Shown: piece by piece, positions 23,982 through 35,049 of the stretch | Position numbering within the stretch: the stretch's first letter is position 1 | Layout of the letters: each line of letters starts with the position of its first letter | Assembly: GCA_026119935.1 (NCBI GenBank) | Contig: JALRMH010000021.1 | Coordinates: 496,001-560,000, forward strand | Direction: 5' to 3' | DNA: 64,000 nucleotides | DNA from: Endothia cerciana | Taxonomy: Eukaryota; Ascomycota; Sordariomycetes; Diaporthales; Cryphonectriaceae | Made by a program: the position numbers and the translations under genes | The notes under the pieces: generated by a model | Databases searched by the model: none | The model's input: the letters and a program-made list of their open reading frames with translations, nothing else | Told to the model about the DNA's origin: nothing

Positions 23982-25815
23982 GTCCATGGCAGGCTAGGTG
24001 CTGGATAGGGTACTGTGCATACAGCAGGTACAGCAGGTACAGCCGTCCCAGCCGTTGTCCATGTCCCCACAAATAGAAGGAAAAGATGGGGAAAAGTGAG
24101 AGGGAGAAGCGGGGGGAGGAAGGTGCCACCAGGAAGGAAGAGAATTTCCCTCCCTCCCAGGCGGGTCTCTGCCTCCCCGTGTCGTCCTGGCTGCTGTCCT
24201 GTCTTTTTCTTCTGTCCTGCCCTCTCCCCCCTCCCCCTGACATTTTGATTGCACGCACGCACATCGCTCATCTCCCCTCCTGAGTGAGGTCATCAACCCA
24301 CCCTCCCACCCTGCCACCCTGCCACCCTGCCATCTCCCTCCAACCCCCGAGCCGACGCAGTAGCCGGCCTTTGAATCCCCCAATTGCGACATCGACCACA
24401 CACGGCCAGCCAGGCCAGTACAGGTACAACACACGACGGTACGGTGCATTACATCAATCGCATCGCTATGCAACATGCCCCATGTGGCGCATGTCCACCG
24501 GCTACCTACCGATGCTGCATTGCGAATTTGACTTTCCCAATGAGTTGATCGAGCCCTCGCACTCCCGGGACATCTCTGGCAGCTCACGTGTCGGGCTGTG
24601 CCCTGTCGTGCCTTGGCTTGTCCTGTCTTGTCTGCCGTGTCCCCGGGCATCTGCTCTGACCTGTCCTCCGCTCGTGGGGCTTTCTGGTCCCGGTGATTCC
24701 TGTTCTGGACGTCTTTCGCTGCATCGACGACCGCTCAACTCTTGCTCGCCCACCCGCGAAGGCCCGCCGCCGCCGTGCTCGTTTTTCCTCATCGCGACCG
24801 ACAGGTTGCAGTGGCTCCCTCCACCGCGCACTGGCTCTTTATCTAGCTCTATCGACGAACCCCTCTAGTTTCCATCCGGCTGGGTTGGGATCCCCCGCCA
24901 TCCGGCCCCGTTGGCCAATTCGGCCCTGAACAAGGCGTCAACCCCCCCTTTCACGGCCAGAGGTCCCATCCACGTCCGCATCCTAGACCTGGGAACCTGT
25001 ACGCTCTCTCCTCCTCCTAGCCGAGGCCGACTACGGAATCAACAACCCCGGCTGCTCCTCCGGACACATCACGACCTCCCCTCTCGTTCTCACCACGGCT
25101 ACGTCAGGTCTCCCATTTTTTCCACTCTATTCTTCTTCCCCCCTGCCGGCAAACCTACTGTCTTACCAGCTGTTGTTATGATCACCTGCAGCGCCGGCAT
25201 CGTACACGAAGAGGCCATTGCAGGAGACGCTGTAGGTTGACGGAAAACTCGGATTGATGCGCGCGCGAGGGCGAGACTGGCCTCATTGAGCAACCTCACC
25301 TCAGTAGACCCTTCCAGGACCCCACCAGCCACAGCCCCATCCGCTGCGGCGTCCGCTCCGACATCCACCGCCGCCTGCAAGCAGAGCTCCCCACCGGGTT
25401 GAGAACCCTGGTGAGCACGAGGGCACTGCAGCCAGCCACCACATCGCGGCTGGACCTGTCATTCCCTCCCTGCCGGATCTCGTCCGAACCCACCGGCCGA
25501 GCCAGGCTCGTCCGGGGACAGCATCCACAGCCAGCCAGCCAGAGAAGGGGCGAGGAGCGAGCAGAGAGCAAGGCAACAAGGCAAGGAGGAGGAATCAGGA
25601 ATAGGGGCCCATCCGAGGCTCGCAAGACCGTCACTGCACGTCCTCTGGCCCCGCGCCACCGAGACACGGGCCTCCTCGTTTACCCGCACTGCTCTCAGGT
25701 CGGCCTGTTGCTTGCCCCACGCCAAAATTTGACTCGCGCGTGCCTCGTCAGACAGACCTGGAGCTGGACCTGGAAGTCCGGGTTTGCATAAAAACTGCGA
25801 CCTGCGTGTGGCCCT

Positions 25816-25875
25816 GCACCGCACCGCACTGCACCGCACCGCACCGCACCGCACCGCACCGCACCGCACCGCGCC
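25816..25875 (+). repeat. 12 tandem GCACC pentamers
   Basis: Sixty bases made of twelve 5-base units, ten of them exactly GCACC and two with one change (third unit GCACT, last unit GCGCC). It ends 105 bases before the start codon of the zinc-cluster gene, so it is probably in its promoter or 5' leader. Confidence 0.96.
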
Positions 25876-25955
25876 GATCTGAAAAACCGATCTTCCGCCC
25901 CGCCGGTTGCCGTCACCGGATCCCAACCACAACCTCGCCCTCACCACCGCCCACC

Positions 25956-25980
25956 ACCCGTCACCCGTCACCCGTCACCC
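25956..25980 (+). repeat. ACCCGTC repeats abutting the start codon
   Basis: Three copies of the 7-base unit followed by a partial copy, ending exactly at the base before the ATG at 25981. It must be part of the 5' leader if that ATG is used. Confidence 0.93.
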
Positions 25981-28348
25981 ATGAACGCGTATCAGTCCCC
26001 CGCCAGGCCGGCCTTGATGAACATCACCATCCCGCCCATCAAGAAGCCCTCAAACACCTGCGTGACCTGCCGCGCACGCAAGGTCCGCTGCGATGGTACC
26101 CGCGATGTTTGCCAGAACTGCTCCCGCCTCGGCTTCACCTGCTCATACGACGACTCCATCCCGCACCACCTCAACAGCGCCTCCGCCGCAGGCATGATCC
26201 CCTCCGGCACCGCCGCCAGCGATGCCCTCAACATCCACGTCGTCGCCGCCCACCCCCCACGCCGCCGCGTACGCCAGGCCTGCCAGACCTGCCACTCGCG
26301 CAAGGCAAAATGCAGCGGCACCATGCCCAAGTGCGACAGGTGTCGCACCCACGGCCTCGACTGCGTCTACCGCCCGTCCAAGCGCTCCAGGACGAGCACC
26401 ACCCCCGGCGCAGCTGCTCGCGACTCCCTCGCCGGTGACACCTCCGGCAGCAGGGATGGCTACATGTCAGACCAGAGCCGCAGCCTGTCCGATATCGCCG
26501 AGAACAACGCACTTGCCACTCTACGACATCTACCCCCTCCTGAGGAGACGCTCATCCTGAGGACCTTCGAAAACTTCTTCCGCCACGTTCACCACATCCC
26601 CCTCTTCTCCTTTCTGCACCAGGCCTCCCTGATGCAGCGTTACCGCTCGGGCTCGATGGACCGGGCCCTCCTATTGTCTCTCATCGGCATCACCTCCCTC
26701 CTCACCGACCTCGGCCATGGCGCGCGCGAGTATGGCAATAGATGTGTGTCCGTGGCGGAGAGGCTCATCCTGAGAGACCTGGATAGGCCCACGGTGCTGA
26801 AGATCCAGGCCTTGGTTCTCATCATCAAGCACCGCATCTTTTGCCGCCGTTTCTCGGACGCCTTCATGCTGACCGGGCTGGCGTCCCGCTTTGCGGCTGC
26901 CTTGCGGCTGAACCATGAGATCCCCAAGCTCTGCTTCCTCGCCCAGGAGTCGCGCCGTCGCCTGATGTGGTCATTATTCATGATCGACATCGGCATGGCG
27001 GCTGGCCACCCCGACTTCACGCTGTGGGCGCACCGACCGAACATGATAGACCTCAAGCTGCCCTGCAACGAGCGGAATTTCGAGTATGACCTTCCAGAAG
27101 TTACCGAGGCACTCGCTCCGCCGCCTCTGTTGCCTGATGGCACCCTGCCGCCGCTGTCAGACAATGTTGGTTTTTTGGCGCTCCACGTCCGCATCCAGTG
27201 GATCAGAAGCAAGATCCTGGCCTTCACCAAGTCGTTTGTGGCCCAAAGACCCCAGGGTGCGGACCTTCAGGCGCTTCCGCGAAAGTTTGAGGAGCTCCAG
27301 GCAGACCTGGATGCATTCGAACAGCGGCTGCCGGGACCGTTCCGGTGGACCTCTCAGAACCTGCGACTGCGGGCTTATCACCCCCGTCTGTGTGTGTTCC
27401 TGATGACGCACATCTGGTGGCGGCAGTGCCACTGCGATCTGTACAGGATCGTGCTGGCCGGGAGGAGGGAGAGTCTTTCCAAGAAGGCGATCGGGATGCT
27501 GGAGCCTGCCTTCGTGAGGCACTGCAAGGAGCAGTGCTTTGAGCACGCAAAGGCCATGGCCGACATGTTTGCGGAGGTGACTCGGTTCGATAAGGGGGTT
27601 CCCGTGTCGGATCTCGACCTGCCGGTCTGCGTCTATCAGTGTGCCAATACGCTGTTCTACACGCTCGCAGCCTGTCCTGACGAGTTCGACCTTTCCCCAG
27701 CTAGCGTGACGGACATGGCCAACAACTGCCTCAAGATCGTGAAGCAATCCGCTCCTGGCCCAGCCGCGGCGGCAATAGTGAGTGCTGGCCCCTTGCCCCT
27801 TCCTGATCGCCCAATGCGCCCCTCAGATGCGCCCATAAACGGACTTGCAACTGATATTCGACCAGGCTGAGGCTCTCGAAAAGCTCATGGAGACCGGCTG
27901 GATAAGGCCTACCACACCCAGCACTGTGACCTCGCCTGAGATGACGGACACGCCCAAGCAGGAGGGGGGGGTGGCAGTCGACCCTATGCTCCAGCGAGAT
28001 GCGCTTCAGGACGCGGATGTCGCCCACCAGTTGTACAATCCGGCCATCCCGCAGAATCAGCCAGCCGACGAGGACATGGACGACGCACAGCCACAGGCGC
28101 CGATGCAGGCCGAGACGCCGGCTCTACCGCCGGAGGACGAGCCCATGCCGGCGGCCGCCCACGCTGGTATGATTGCAGGGGTGGCTGCGAACACCAGCAA
28201 TGCCTTCGAGGGAGCCTTGGACGGGTCCAACTTCGTCGGTCTCGGCGGTCTCGGCGCGCTCGAGCCATTCAGCATGGACTCATCGAGTTGGTATACCGGG
28301 GACTGGTCGATGGATCCGGATCCATCGAGGCACGGAGGGTTGATGTGA
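25981..28348 (+). CDS. Transcription factor with two Zn2Cys6 clusters
   Basis: Nuclear DNA-binding regulator. Exons are 25981-27777 and 27866-28348, giving 759 residues. The 88 bp intron (GTGAGT..ACCAG, branch CTGAT) was set so because the nearer acceptor at 27826 brings an in-frame TAA. Two complete binuclear zinc clusters are present: Cys27, 30, 37, 44, 47, 54 and Cys101, 104, 111, 118, 121, 128, each C-x2-C-x6-C-x6-C-x2-C-x6-C. About 46 residues separate them, with a basic RRRVRQ just before the second. Residues about 170-420 match the fungal-specific middle homology region (for example FFRHVHHIPLFSFLHQASL and ESRRRLMWSLFMIDIG). The tail is acidic and rich in Pro, Asn and Gln, resembling an activation region. 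Most family members have a single cluster. The target genes are unknown. Confidence 0.92.
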
Positions 28349-29474
28349 CATGGTCGATGCTCACGACGAGTGGAACGATCGGGTGCGTAACTCGGGACTT
28401 TGCGGCGATGGTATTTTTGAAGCAAGCGGTCATTGTACGTACAGGAAACTTGGCATCATGATATGAGGGTTTGGTACCCAATGGAGAAAACGGCCGGTTG
28501 CGTAGGAAAAAAGTCAGCCCAGGGGGTCTACCTAACTAATGAACCAAATTTGCAGCTGCAAACCCCCCCCCCCCCCCGCGGCGGGTCCTTGTTCCTACCG
28601 CGGTCCTACCTGGAAAACCTATCACATATTCACGTCTCCCGTCTCATGCGCAACGTGCCCATCGCGGACGATTTCACGGAGCATGGTTTCCTCTTGGAGG
28701 CCATGGGCCCCCCTTCCCCCCTCGCCAAGGTCAGCTCCAGCTCATGTCCTGAAACGAGGTAGGGTGACATCACGATTCAGATAATGAGCTCACGATGTCT
28801 TACAGCCTTATCAGTACGCTCCAGCGCATATGGGGGGCATCACATATCTGGGGGGGGAGACGGGGGGGAGATAGAACCTCCCAGGCTCTGGAGGGGGCCG
28901 CCCATCAAAGCAGGCGTGTGCGCATGGCGAGATGGACCCACAGAATGTCACCATTGCGGCTATCCCGCGTACCAGACCAGGGGCAGGAGAACCACCAGCA
29001 CGAGCCGGAGTTATTGAATTCTCTAGGGGAAGAGAAGGGGGGGGGGGAAGGGAAGCGCCCAGACAATCTCTCGCGCGGCACTAGGCTGCTAGGATTCAGC
29101 GCTATGGACGCCCTGGCCCCCAACCGGGCGGCTTCCCCCCCGTCGTTGCGTGGTCCGCCCTGCCTGTCATCGAGTACTCTGAATAAGGCGGTCCGTATAT
29201 GCAGGACAGCTAGCGTTAGATACACGAGGTCCCATCCGTCCCAATGATCCGTCTTCCCGTCATCTTCCCGGCGGCCGGGGGCCCTACAGGAGGGAATCCT
29301 CTCTAACTCTATCGGTAGCGCGGGAGCCGATCCTCCGGTCCTGGCCTTCGTCGACGAGCGGCGGGGGGGGGGGGGTGTATGTGCCGCTCGCGGCATGCCT
29401 CGGCTCATCAGCGCTCCCTCCCTTCCCCCCTCACCCCCGCTCTCTCTCGCGTGCTCATCGCTATGAGCCCTCTG
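28349..29474. other. Convergent 3' spacer
   Basis: It lies between the 3' ends of the zinc-cluster gene and the membrane-protein gene. It holds a 15-base C run (28563-28577), G runs at 29037-29047 and 29363-29375, and only short frames such as 28795-29247, which lack domain character. Confidence 0.55.
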
Positions 29475-30761
29475 TCACGCGGGAGGCCCGCCGAAGAAGT
29501 GGCCCGTCGTCGCCCTCGCCCTCGCCCTCCGCCTGGGCCTCGGCCCCTCCTCGGGGGCGCGCCCGGCGCCGAGGCCGGCGTGCACGTGGTCGCGGTACGC
29601 CCAGCCCAGGCAGACCCCGGCCCCCGCGCCGAGGGCCAGCGACGAGAGGGCGGTGACGCACACCCCGCGGGCGCCGGCCTCGGCGTGGACCCAGCAGAGG
29701 AAGGCGAGGAAGACGGCGGCGTGGTCGAGCTCGAGGAGCAGGACGGCGGGGCGCGCCGCCTGCCCGGGGTCCGCCGCGCCCCGGGCCAGGTCGGCGAGCA
29801 GGAGGGCGTGGGACACCGCGGAGCAGAGCACGGGGACCGCGTAGGCCAGCGCCGTCGAGGTTATCACGGCCCTGCCGGGCCGGGGCGGCCGGTCGGCCTG
29901 GGCCCCGAGCCTGGCGGCGGCGGCAGCGGCGGCGGGGAGCCGGACGAGGCCGCGGGTGAGGCCTACCCAGACGGGGAAGAGGAGCCAGATCAGGATGGCG
30001 GCCGGCGAGTGAGGGCGGGCGAGCATTAGTGCAGAGGGCACGAGGAGGCCGAGGACGACGCTGGCAGCAACGGCGAGGTTCTGTACGGCGCCGAGCCCGG
30101 AGGGGATGCCTTCCCCGGCTGAGCCGAGAGGGCTCTGGCGGGCGCGCCGGGCGGAGGAGGAGGAGGACTGCCGCAGGAACGCCGGGATGATGATGGCCTG
30201 CCAGGCCAGGGCGCCGAGGGCCAGGTTGTAGAGGAGCCAGGGGACCGTGAGGCTGCGGATGATCCTGACGCTCCAGGACGAGCCATCGCCATCGGCCCCG
30301 CTGGCCGCTGCCGCCGGCCTCGGCTTCTTCTCGGCGGAAGCGCTGCCCCACTGTTGACTGTCGCCCGCGGCGTCATCACCGCGCCGCTGCCGCTCTCGCC
30401 CCGGGCAGACCCTCGCGGCCTCCGTCGCCGTGACGGTGGCGAGGCCGGCCAGGAAGGCGATGATGGCGGCCATCTCGAGCCGCGAGCGGGTCGAGTCCAG
30501 GGCCGTCTGGAAGAAGAGCACCGCGAAGCAGAGCGGCGTGGTCATCACCGCCGCGCCACCTGTCGGCGCGGCGCGGAAGGGCTGGAGGGGCCCGCCGGAG
30601 GAGGAGGAGGAACATTGTGTCCAGAGGGATGAGAGGTCCGTAAAATTGGCGCGGATGGCGATTATGAAGGCGGCGGTCGTGGCGAGAACGAGGGGCACGA
30701 GGGGGAGGAGCAGTCTGGACAGGGGCTGGGTGAGGATGGGTGGTGGTCCTTGCAGAGACAT
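29475..30761 (-). CDS. Multi-pass membrane protein of unknown function
   Basis: Single open frame of 428 residues from the ATG at 30761. An in-frame ATG at 30824 would add 21 residues that do not look conserved. About nine hydrophobic segments are visible: near residues 15-37, 70-90, 98-118, 170-192, 220-243, 247-267, 292-317, 335-355 and 360-385. Between the third and fourth lies a long polar loop rich in Arg, Asp and Ala. A charged LELDHAAVFLAFLCWV segment sits in a late helix. Composition is very rich in Ala, Leu and Gly and coding GC is very high, which creates long shadow frames. The layout resembles fungal cluster-associated integral membrane proteins, but I cannot name the family. No intron is evident. 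Confidence 0.65.
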   Translation of the reverse strand: MSLQGPPPILTQPLSRLLLPLVPLVLATTAAFIIAIRANFTDLSSLWTQCSSSSSGGPLQPFRAAPTGGAAVMTTPLCFAVLFFQTALDSTRSRLEMAAIIAFLAGLATVTATEAARVCPGRERQRRGDDAAGDSQQWGSASAEKKPRPAAAASGADGDGSSWSVRIIRSLTVPWLLYNLALGALAWQAIIIPAFLRQSSSSSARRARQSPLGSAGEGIPSGLGAVQNLAVAASVVLGLLVPSALMLARPHSPAAILIWLLFPVWVGLTRGLVRLPAAAAAAARLGAQADRPPRPGRAVITSTALAYAVPVLCSAVSHALLLADLARGAADPGQAARPAVLLLELDHAAVFLAFLCWVHAEAGARGVCVTALSSLALGAGAGVCLGWAYRDHVHAGLGAGRAPEEGPRPRRRARARATTGHFFGGPPA

Positions 30762-33700
30762 CTTTACCAGGCTGTGTTCACATACGCTCGTATGTACTTC
30801 TCGTCTCATGAAAGTCAAATACATACACACCTGACGTTTTGTTCAATAGACGGGCGGGCGGGCGGGTAGGGCCTGTTTAAGGATCTTACCAGATCATATC
30901 CCGGGCCACGACCGCGAAACAACTTACAGGTTCGCGTGACCTGGACATAGGGCCATTGCCGGCCTTGCAGAAAGTCCTACGGCACATGCCATTTCAAGGG
31001 TCCTCTGCATGTCTCGGAGTAAGCTCACTGGAGGAGGGGGGGTGGCAAGCCCAGATGACGCGAGGCCTCAGCGAGCTGGAGCGAAAGTACGGACGGCGTC
31101 CTTCTGTTCTGCTGACACCCTCTCGACCGTGCAGCTTGGCCCTGCAGGGAATAAGCACTACGGCCTCCGTGAGCATGGTGCTGCCTGGGAGGGCCAGTGG
31201 AGCGTGGAGGCTGTATCTTCGCCTGTTGCATCAGGATCAGGGCTTAGTCACCTCGTCACCTCCAGCCCCATCTCAGGGTAAACCCCCCTAACCATTCGCT
31301 GTCACTCTTGGTGGGGCCTATGAGCCTCTGCGCAGATGCTCGAGTCCGGAGTTTCATGTGATGATCCCTCCGGAACTCCCGAGCTTGTCATCCCCTCCCC
31401 GTTGGCCGGCTAGCCAAACACGACCATGCGAGCTTGTCAAGGCAGCGGGGCCTTGGGACATGTCACCGGGAGTAAGGCGATTGTTCACCCCTCGGGATGG
31501 TATAGGGGCCCGGATCTCTATAATGCAGGTCTTCAGGTGAGACGCGCATAATAGCAGCCACCTGCACGGGGGTAGACTACGGACTTACCAGGTGTCCACG
31601 TGATGCTTCCCGTGTACTACGTATTGCAGAGGATCTCGTTGAGTCCCTTTCAAGGTTGACCTAGGTCCCGCAAATGGGATAGATATTGTCATTTTTAGGT
31701 AGACGATTAGCTGGGCAGCTCAGACAAGGAGGGGCACTGTTATGCGGGATGGAGACAATTCTCCTGGGGAAAGACCTGGCCATGGACTCTGGGGCTTCAT
31801 GTTCAAGATATTCTGGTGACTGGGCACAGTAGGCGATTCAAGGAGCAGGGCAAGAATATGGGAGACTAAGTTGATGTGTTGTACGTAGAAGACGGGGTAG
31901 ATGCTGAGGAACAAAGAGACCGGAAGAGCGGCGAGTTCGTATATAATATAAGAGAAAAGAAAAGGCAACAGTGGCGGAGGTTGAAAGCAACCTTAGAAGT
32001 CGACCAGATGGATCCCATGGGTATTCGTCTAGAAATCGCACCTTTGTACAACCTTCTAAACCCGAGATGACTATTGTGGTGATTAAGCCTCTGCTTTGTA
32101 AATACCACTCAAAGTCGCCCACGAAGTCTTATGGTTTCTTGTGCGCTTGCTTTCAGTCCATCCTGCCTGTAAATATCCTGTTCGGTCAAACCATATCTTT
32201 TATAGTTAATCAAAGATAATCATGGAGACGATGAGCCCAATTGTTTTCTGGGATGATTGCAATGTCCTGCAGAGCTCATCCAAACCCGAACTCCCACCCC
32301 TCGGCAGTGGCCCGCCCTTGGCTTGCTGGTGCTCAGGATGTTGATTTCAGATCATGTTTCTGATACTGTTGACTTCTCAAATGTCATGAGGCCAGGTCAA
32401 CTTTTGACCTGAAGCTCATGGGATCCCTCGGTATCCTGGACTCCTGGCATATTTCCTGTTTCAGTGCCACCGTGGCAACTGAGAAGGGTCGGCGGGAGTC
32501 TGCCACTGACTTTTCAATTGGAATGCCTAAGATAATCTTCGTGTCGAGTAACAGTGCGAATAATTTAGAAGCCTCACTAGTTCATCCAAATACAACAACA
32601 TCAAGAAATATTTTTAGCTTCAACATCCCGGCTGCTGCGCTTGTTGATCACATAGATAATGACCACCCATGTGACAGAGCTACCTTGAAGTAAAGTCTCC
32701 GAAGAGTCGGAGCTAACATAGTTCATCTTAATTCGAGGTCGAAATTGGTTTTCTTCCTTCTCTGTTTGTTTGGGGTGGGGGGGGGGGGGCACATTCACCA
32801 TCACCTAGGTTTATTATACTTCTCATGCATAATTGACTTATTATTTCACGAGACTAGAGGATGAATACTCACTAGTTACTTCGAGAGCGTCTTATTACTG
32901 GGCCACTAGGCTGCCTTGTCAAAGTCCGTTTTTTACCAGCTCAGGTGGTCATGATATGCGACTGACCTTCCTCTTGATGTACATTTCTTGCACTCTTGTC
33001 TGAAGATGCTGTGCTCGCCCTCGCTGTGAAGGTGGTCACGGCGAGGCACTTATACATCATGTATCTTGCCCGTCTAGCTATTCCTTCGCTACCTGGTATT
33101 TCAAATAGCCTGGCATGACTACTATTGCCGAGTTGCCGACTAGGTATTAATGTTCATTGGCTTTCATCATGGATGACGATGAATATTTTTAGAGGAGCAG
33201 GCATATTGGGTGATTTCGAACACAGTTGAACACGAATGATATTAGCTGTGACGGACAGCAATAAGATAATTATGCTCTATGATCCTTCATCAACGCAAGT
33301 AGCCCGAGACACTTCCAGCTCCTAAATCTATTCATCTACATGTAAGGGTTGGAGGTGGCGATGAAACGGCCACCAGCTTCCTGATGAAGTCTTTGAATCT
33401 GCATCTCTGTGTTTATCCCCTGCAAGTAGATTTTGGAAGCATACAAGAACGGCAGAGGGATTGTGCTTGCTAGATAAGCCACGCTGGTTGTCTCGCGCTG
33501 AGGAGTGATAAAGCCACCACACAAGCTGGATACGACTGGACTGTGGCATTGAGAGGTGCGCATAGATCCGGAGAGATAGCCACGGGCTCGTCTCATGCCA
33601 TAGATCGCCACTCCACTTAGATCGTCTCCTTATTGAGACGGGGTTGCCTACTTGATAGGCGGCTGGGGCGCTAATCGACGCCCTGCCCACGTATGTTAGT

Positions 33701-34086
33701 CGTAGCACAACAGACTAATCGTTCCCTAGATCCTTCTGTTAGCTTGAGCCGTAGAGAGGCACCAAATCCGTGGCCTCTTGCGTCATGGAAGGCACGGATG
33801 ATTCCGTCTCGTAAGAAGCGTGCTCCAGAACAAAGCCATGCTGCCCTTAGCTCTTCACTAACCCGCGCCTTCACCCGCACTGGAATAGGCTCACCTCGCC
33901 GCTAACCCATCAGATGTGGTACGCGCAGCCCTGCCCCACCGCCACGGGGCAAACCTCAGAATCATGTCCATGACGCTGAAAGCATATATAATGGTAAACT
34001 TAGATATAAGCTCAGGTTTTTTGGTTTTTTTTTTTTCAGAACCTGCGTCTTGCTCGTTCCCATGGACAAGGTTCACCGAGATCATC
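30762..34086. other. 3.3 kb divergent spacer, lower GC
   Basis: It separates the membrane-protein gene (minus) and the aquaporin gene (plus). Base composition drops from about 31.7 kb onward. It contains GGGC repeats near 30850 and a 13-base G run at 32777-32789. Frames at 31838-32122 and 33328-33708 (minus) are short and unconvincing. A small ATG frame and an intron-like stretch at 33964-34039 precede the aquaporin start. Confidence 0.5.
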
Positions 34087-35049
34087 ATGGATATGGTCAA
34101 GAACAGCTTGAAGCGGCGGTCCACGGGCCGGCACGTCGAAGGAGGGCACATCAGCTCGATTCAAAGCCACTTTATTGCTGCATCTGGCGAATTTGTCGGC
34201 ACGTTCTTCTTCCTATGGCTGGGGTACTCGGGGCAACTCATGGTCCTCAACCAGGCGTCCGGCTTGGCAGAGGTGGGAGGCGCGAGCAGCGAGACCATCG
34301 TCCTCATCGCTATTGTCTATGGATTCTCGCTGTTGGTGAATGCATGGGCATTCTACAGGATATCAGGGGGTCTGTTTAATCCAGCGGTACGTGGTGCAGG
34401 TCGACGACTGCCCATTACAGAGGCTGTGGGAGACTGACGCGGAAACAGGTAGCTCTGGGCCTGAGTATAGCTGGCAAGCTCTCGTGGCTCCGAACCTGTT
34501 TCCTGATACCCTCACAGCTCCTGGCGTCCATGGTCGCCGGTGGGCTTGTGGCAGCAATGTTCAACGTCGTGACCCCCATAGGAGACGTCAACACCATTCT
34601 GGTGTCAGGAACGTCAGTCGCCCAAGGGCTCTTCATCGAGATGTTCTTGACTGCCGAACTGGTATTCGTGATCTTGATGCTTGCGGCAGAGAAGTCCAAG
34701 GATACATTCATGGCTCCTATCGGAATTGGCCTAGCTTTGTTCGTGGCCGAGTTGAGCGGTAAGTTGGCCATCTCGCTAGTCAAACCGGGAGTCTGGGACC
34801 GTTTACTAACACTTTACAGGCGTATATTTCACCGGCGGCTCGCTCAACCCGGCCCGGAGCTTCGGTTGTGCTGTCGCCGCTAGGAGCTTCCCTGGCTACC
34901 ACTGGATCTACTGGCTAGGACCAGCTCTCGGAGCAACACTGGCAGCTTTGTACTTCCGCTTCGTCAAGTGGGCACACTACGAGGAGGTCAATCCTGGCCA
35001 GGACAGCGCCGGGACCGATGTCGATGCCCCCTATGGTCTAGAGGCCTAG
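34087..35049 (+). CDS. Aquaporin (MIP family)
   Basis: Water channel of the plasma or internal membrane. Exons are 34087-34386, 34449-34758 and 34820-35049, with introns of 62 and 61 bp (the second has a perfect TACTAAC branch), giving 279 residues. Both pore motifs are intact: GGLFNPAVALG with Asn98-Pro99-Ala100, the first intron falling right after this codon, and GGSLNPARSFG with Asn213-Pro214-Ala215 followed by the conserved selectivity-filter Arg216. Six membrane segments alternate around the two half-helices. It begins FIAASGEFVGTFFFLWLGYSGQ and ends with YHWIYWLGPALGATLAALYFR plus a short polar tail. The motifs favour an orthodox fungal aquaporin over an aquaglyceroporin. The start is the first ATG in frame after a T-rich tract. 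Confidence 0.93.

Larger units (their letters stand above)
21335..25980. other. 4.6 kb repeat-rich spacer before the zinc-cluster gene
   Basis: No convincing gene. It contains G/C homopolymers (22023-22033, 22184-22195, 23401-23414, 23897-23911), a T14A8 block at 22497-22518, a CAGT array (23310-23340), a GTATG-type array (23946-23981), CCACCCTG repeats (24306-24331) and two arrays directly before the next start codon. Its last 1-1.5 kb is pyrimidine-rich on the plus strand and may be a long 5' leader of the transcription factor. ORFs here are low-complexity Pro/Ser/Arg frames. Confidence 0.5.

Noticed and set aside
23561..24868. Several 70-230 codon ORFs on both strands
   Set aside because: Pro/Cys/Arg low-complexity frames over tandem repeats and G runs, non-ATG starts, no splice logic.
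17738..25980. Tandem repeats considered as CRISPR-like arrays
   Set aside because: Units of 4-8 bases without spacers in a eukaryotic genome; simple microsatellites.
29379..30351. Long overlapping frames on both strands in the membrane-protein gene
   Set aside because: Arg/Pro/Gly-rich shadows; only the minus-strand frame 29475-30761 has membrane-protein character.
33964..34039. Possible 5' coding exon and intron of the aquaporin gene
   Set aside because: ATG at 33964, GTAAAC donor at 33994 and T-rich CAG acceptor at 34039 look real, but the joined frame hits a stop before the aquaporin frame. It could at most be a 5' leader intron.
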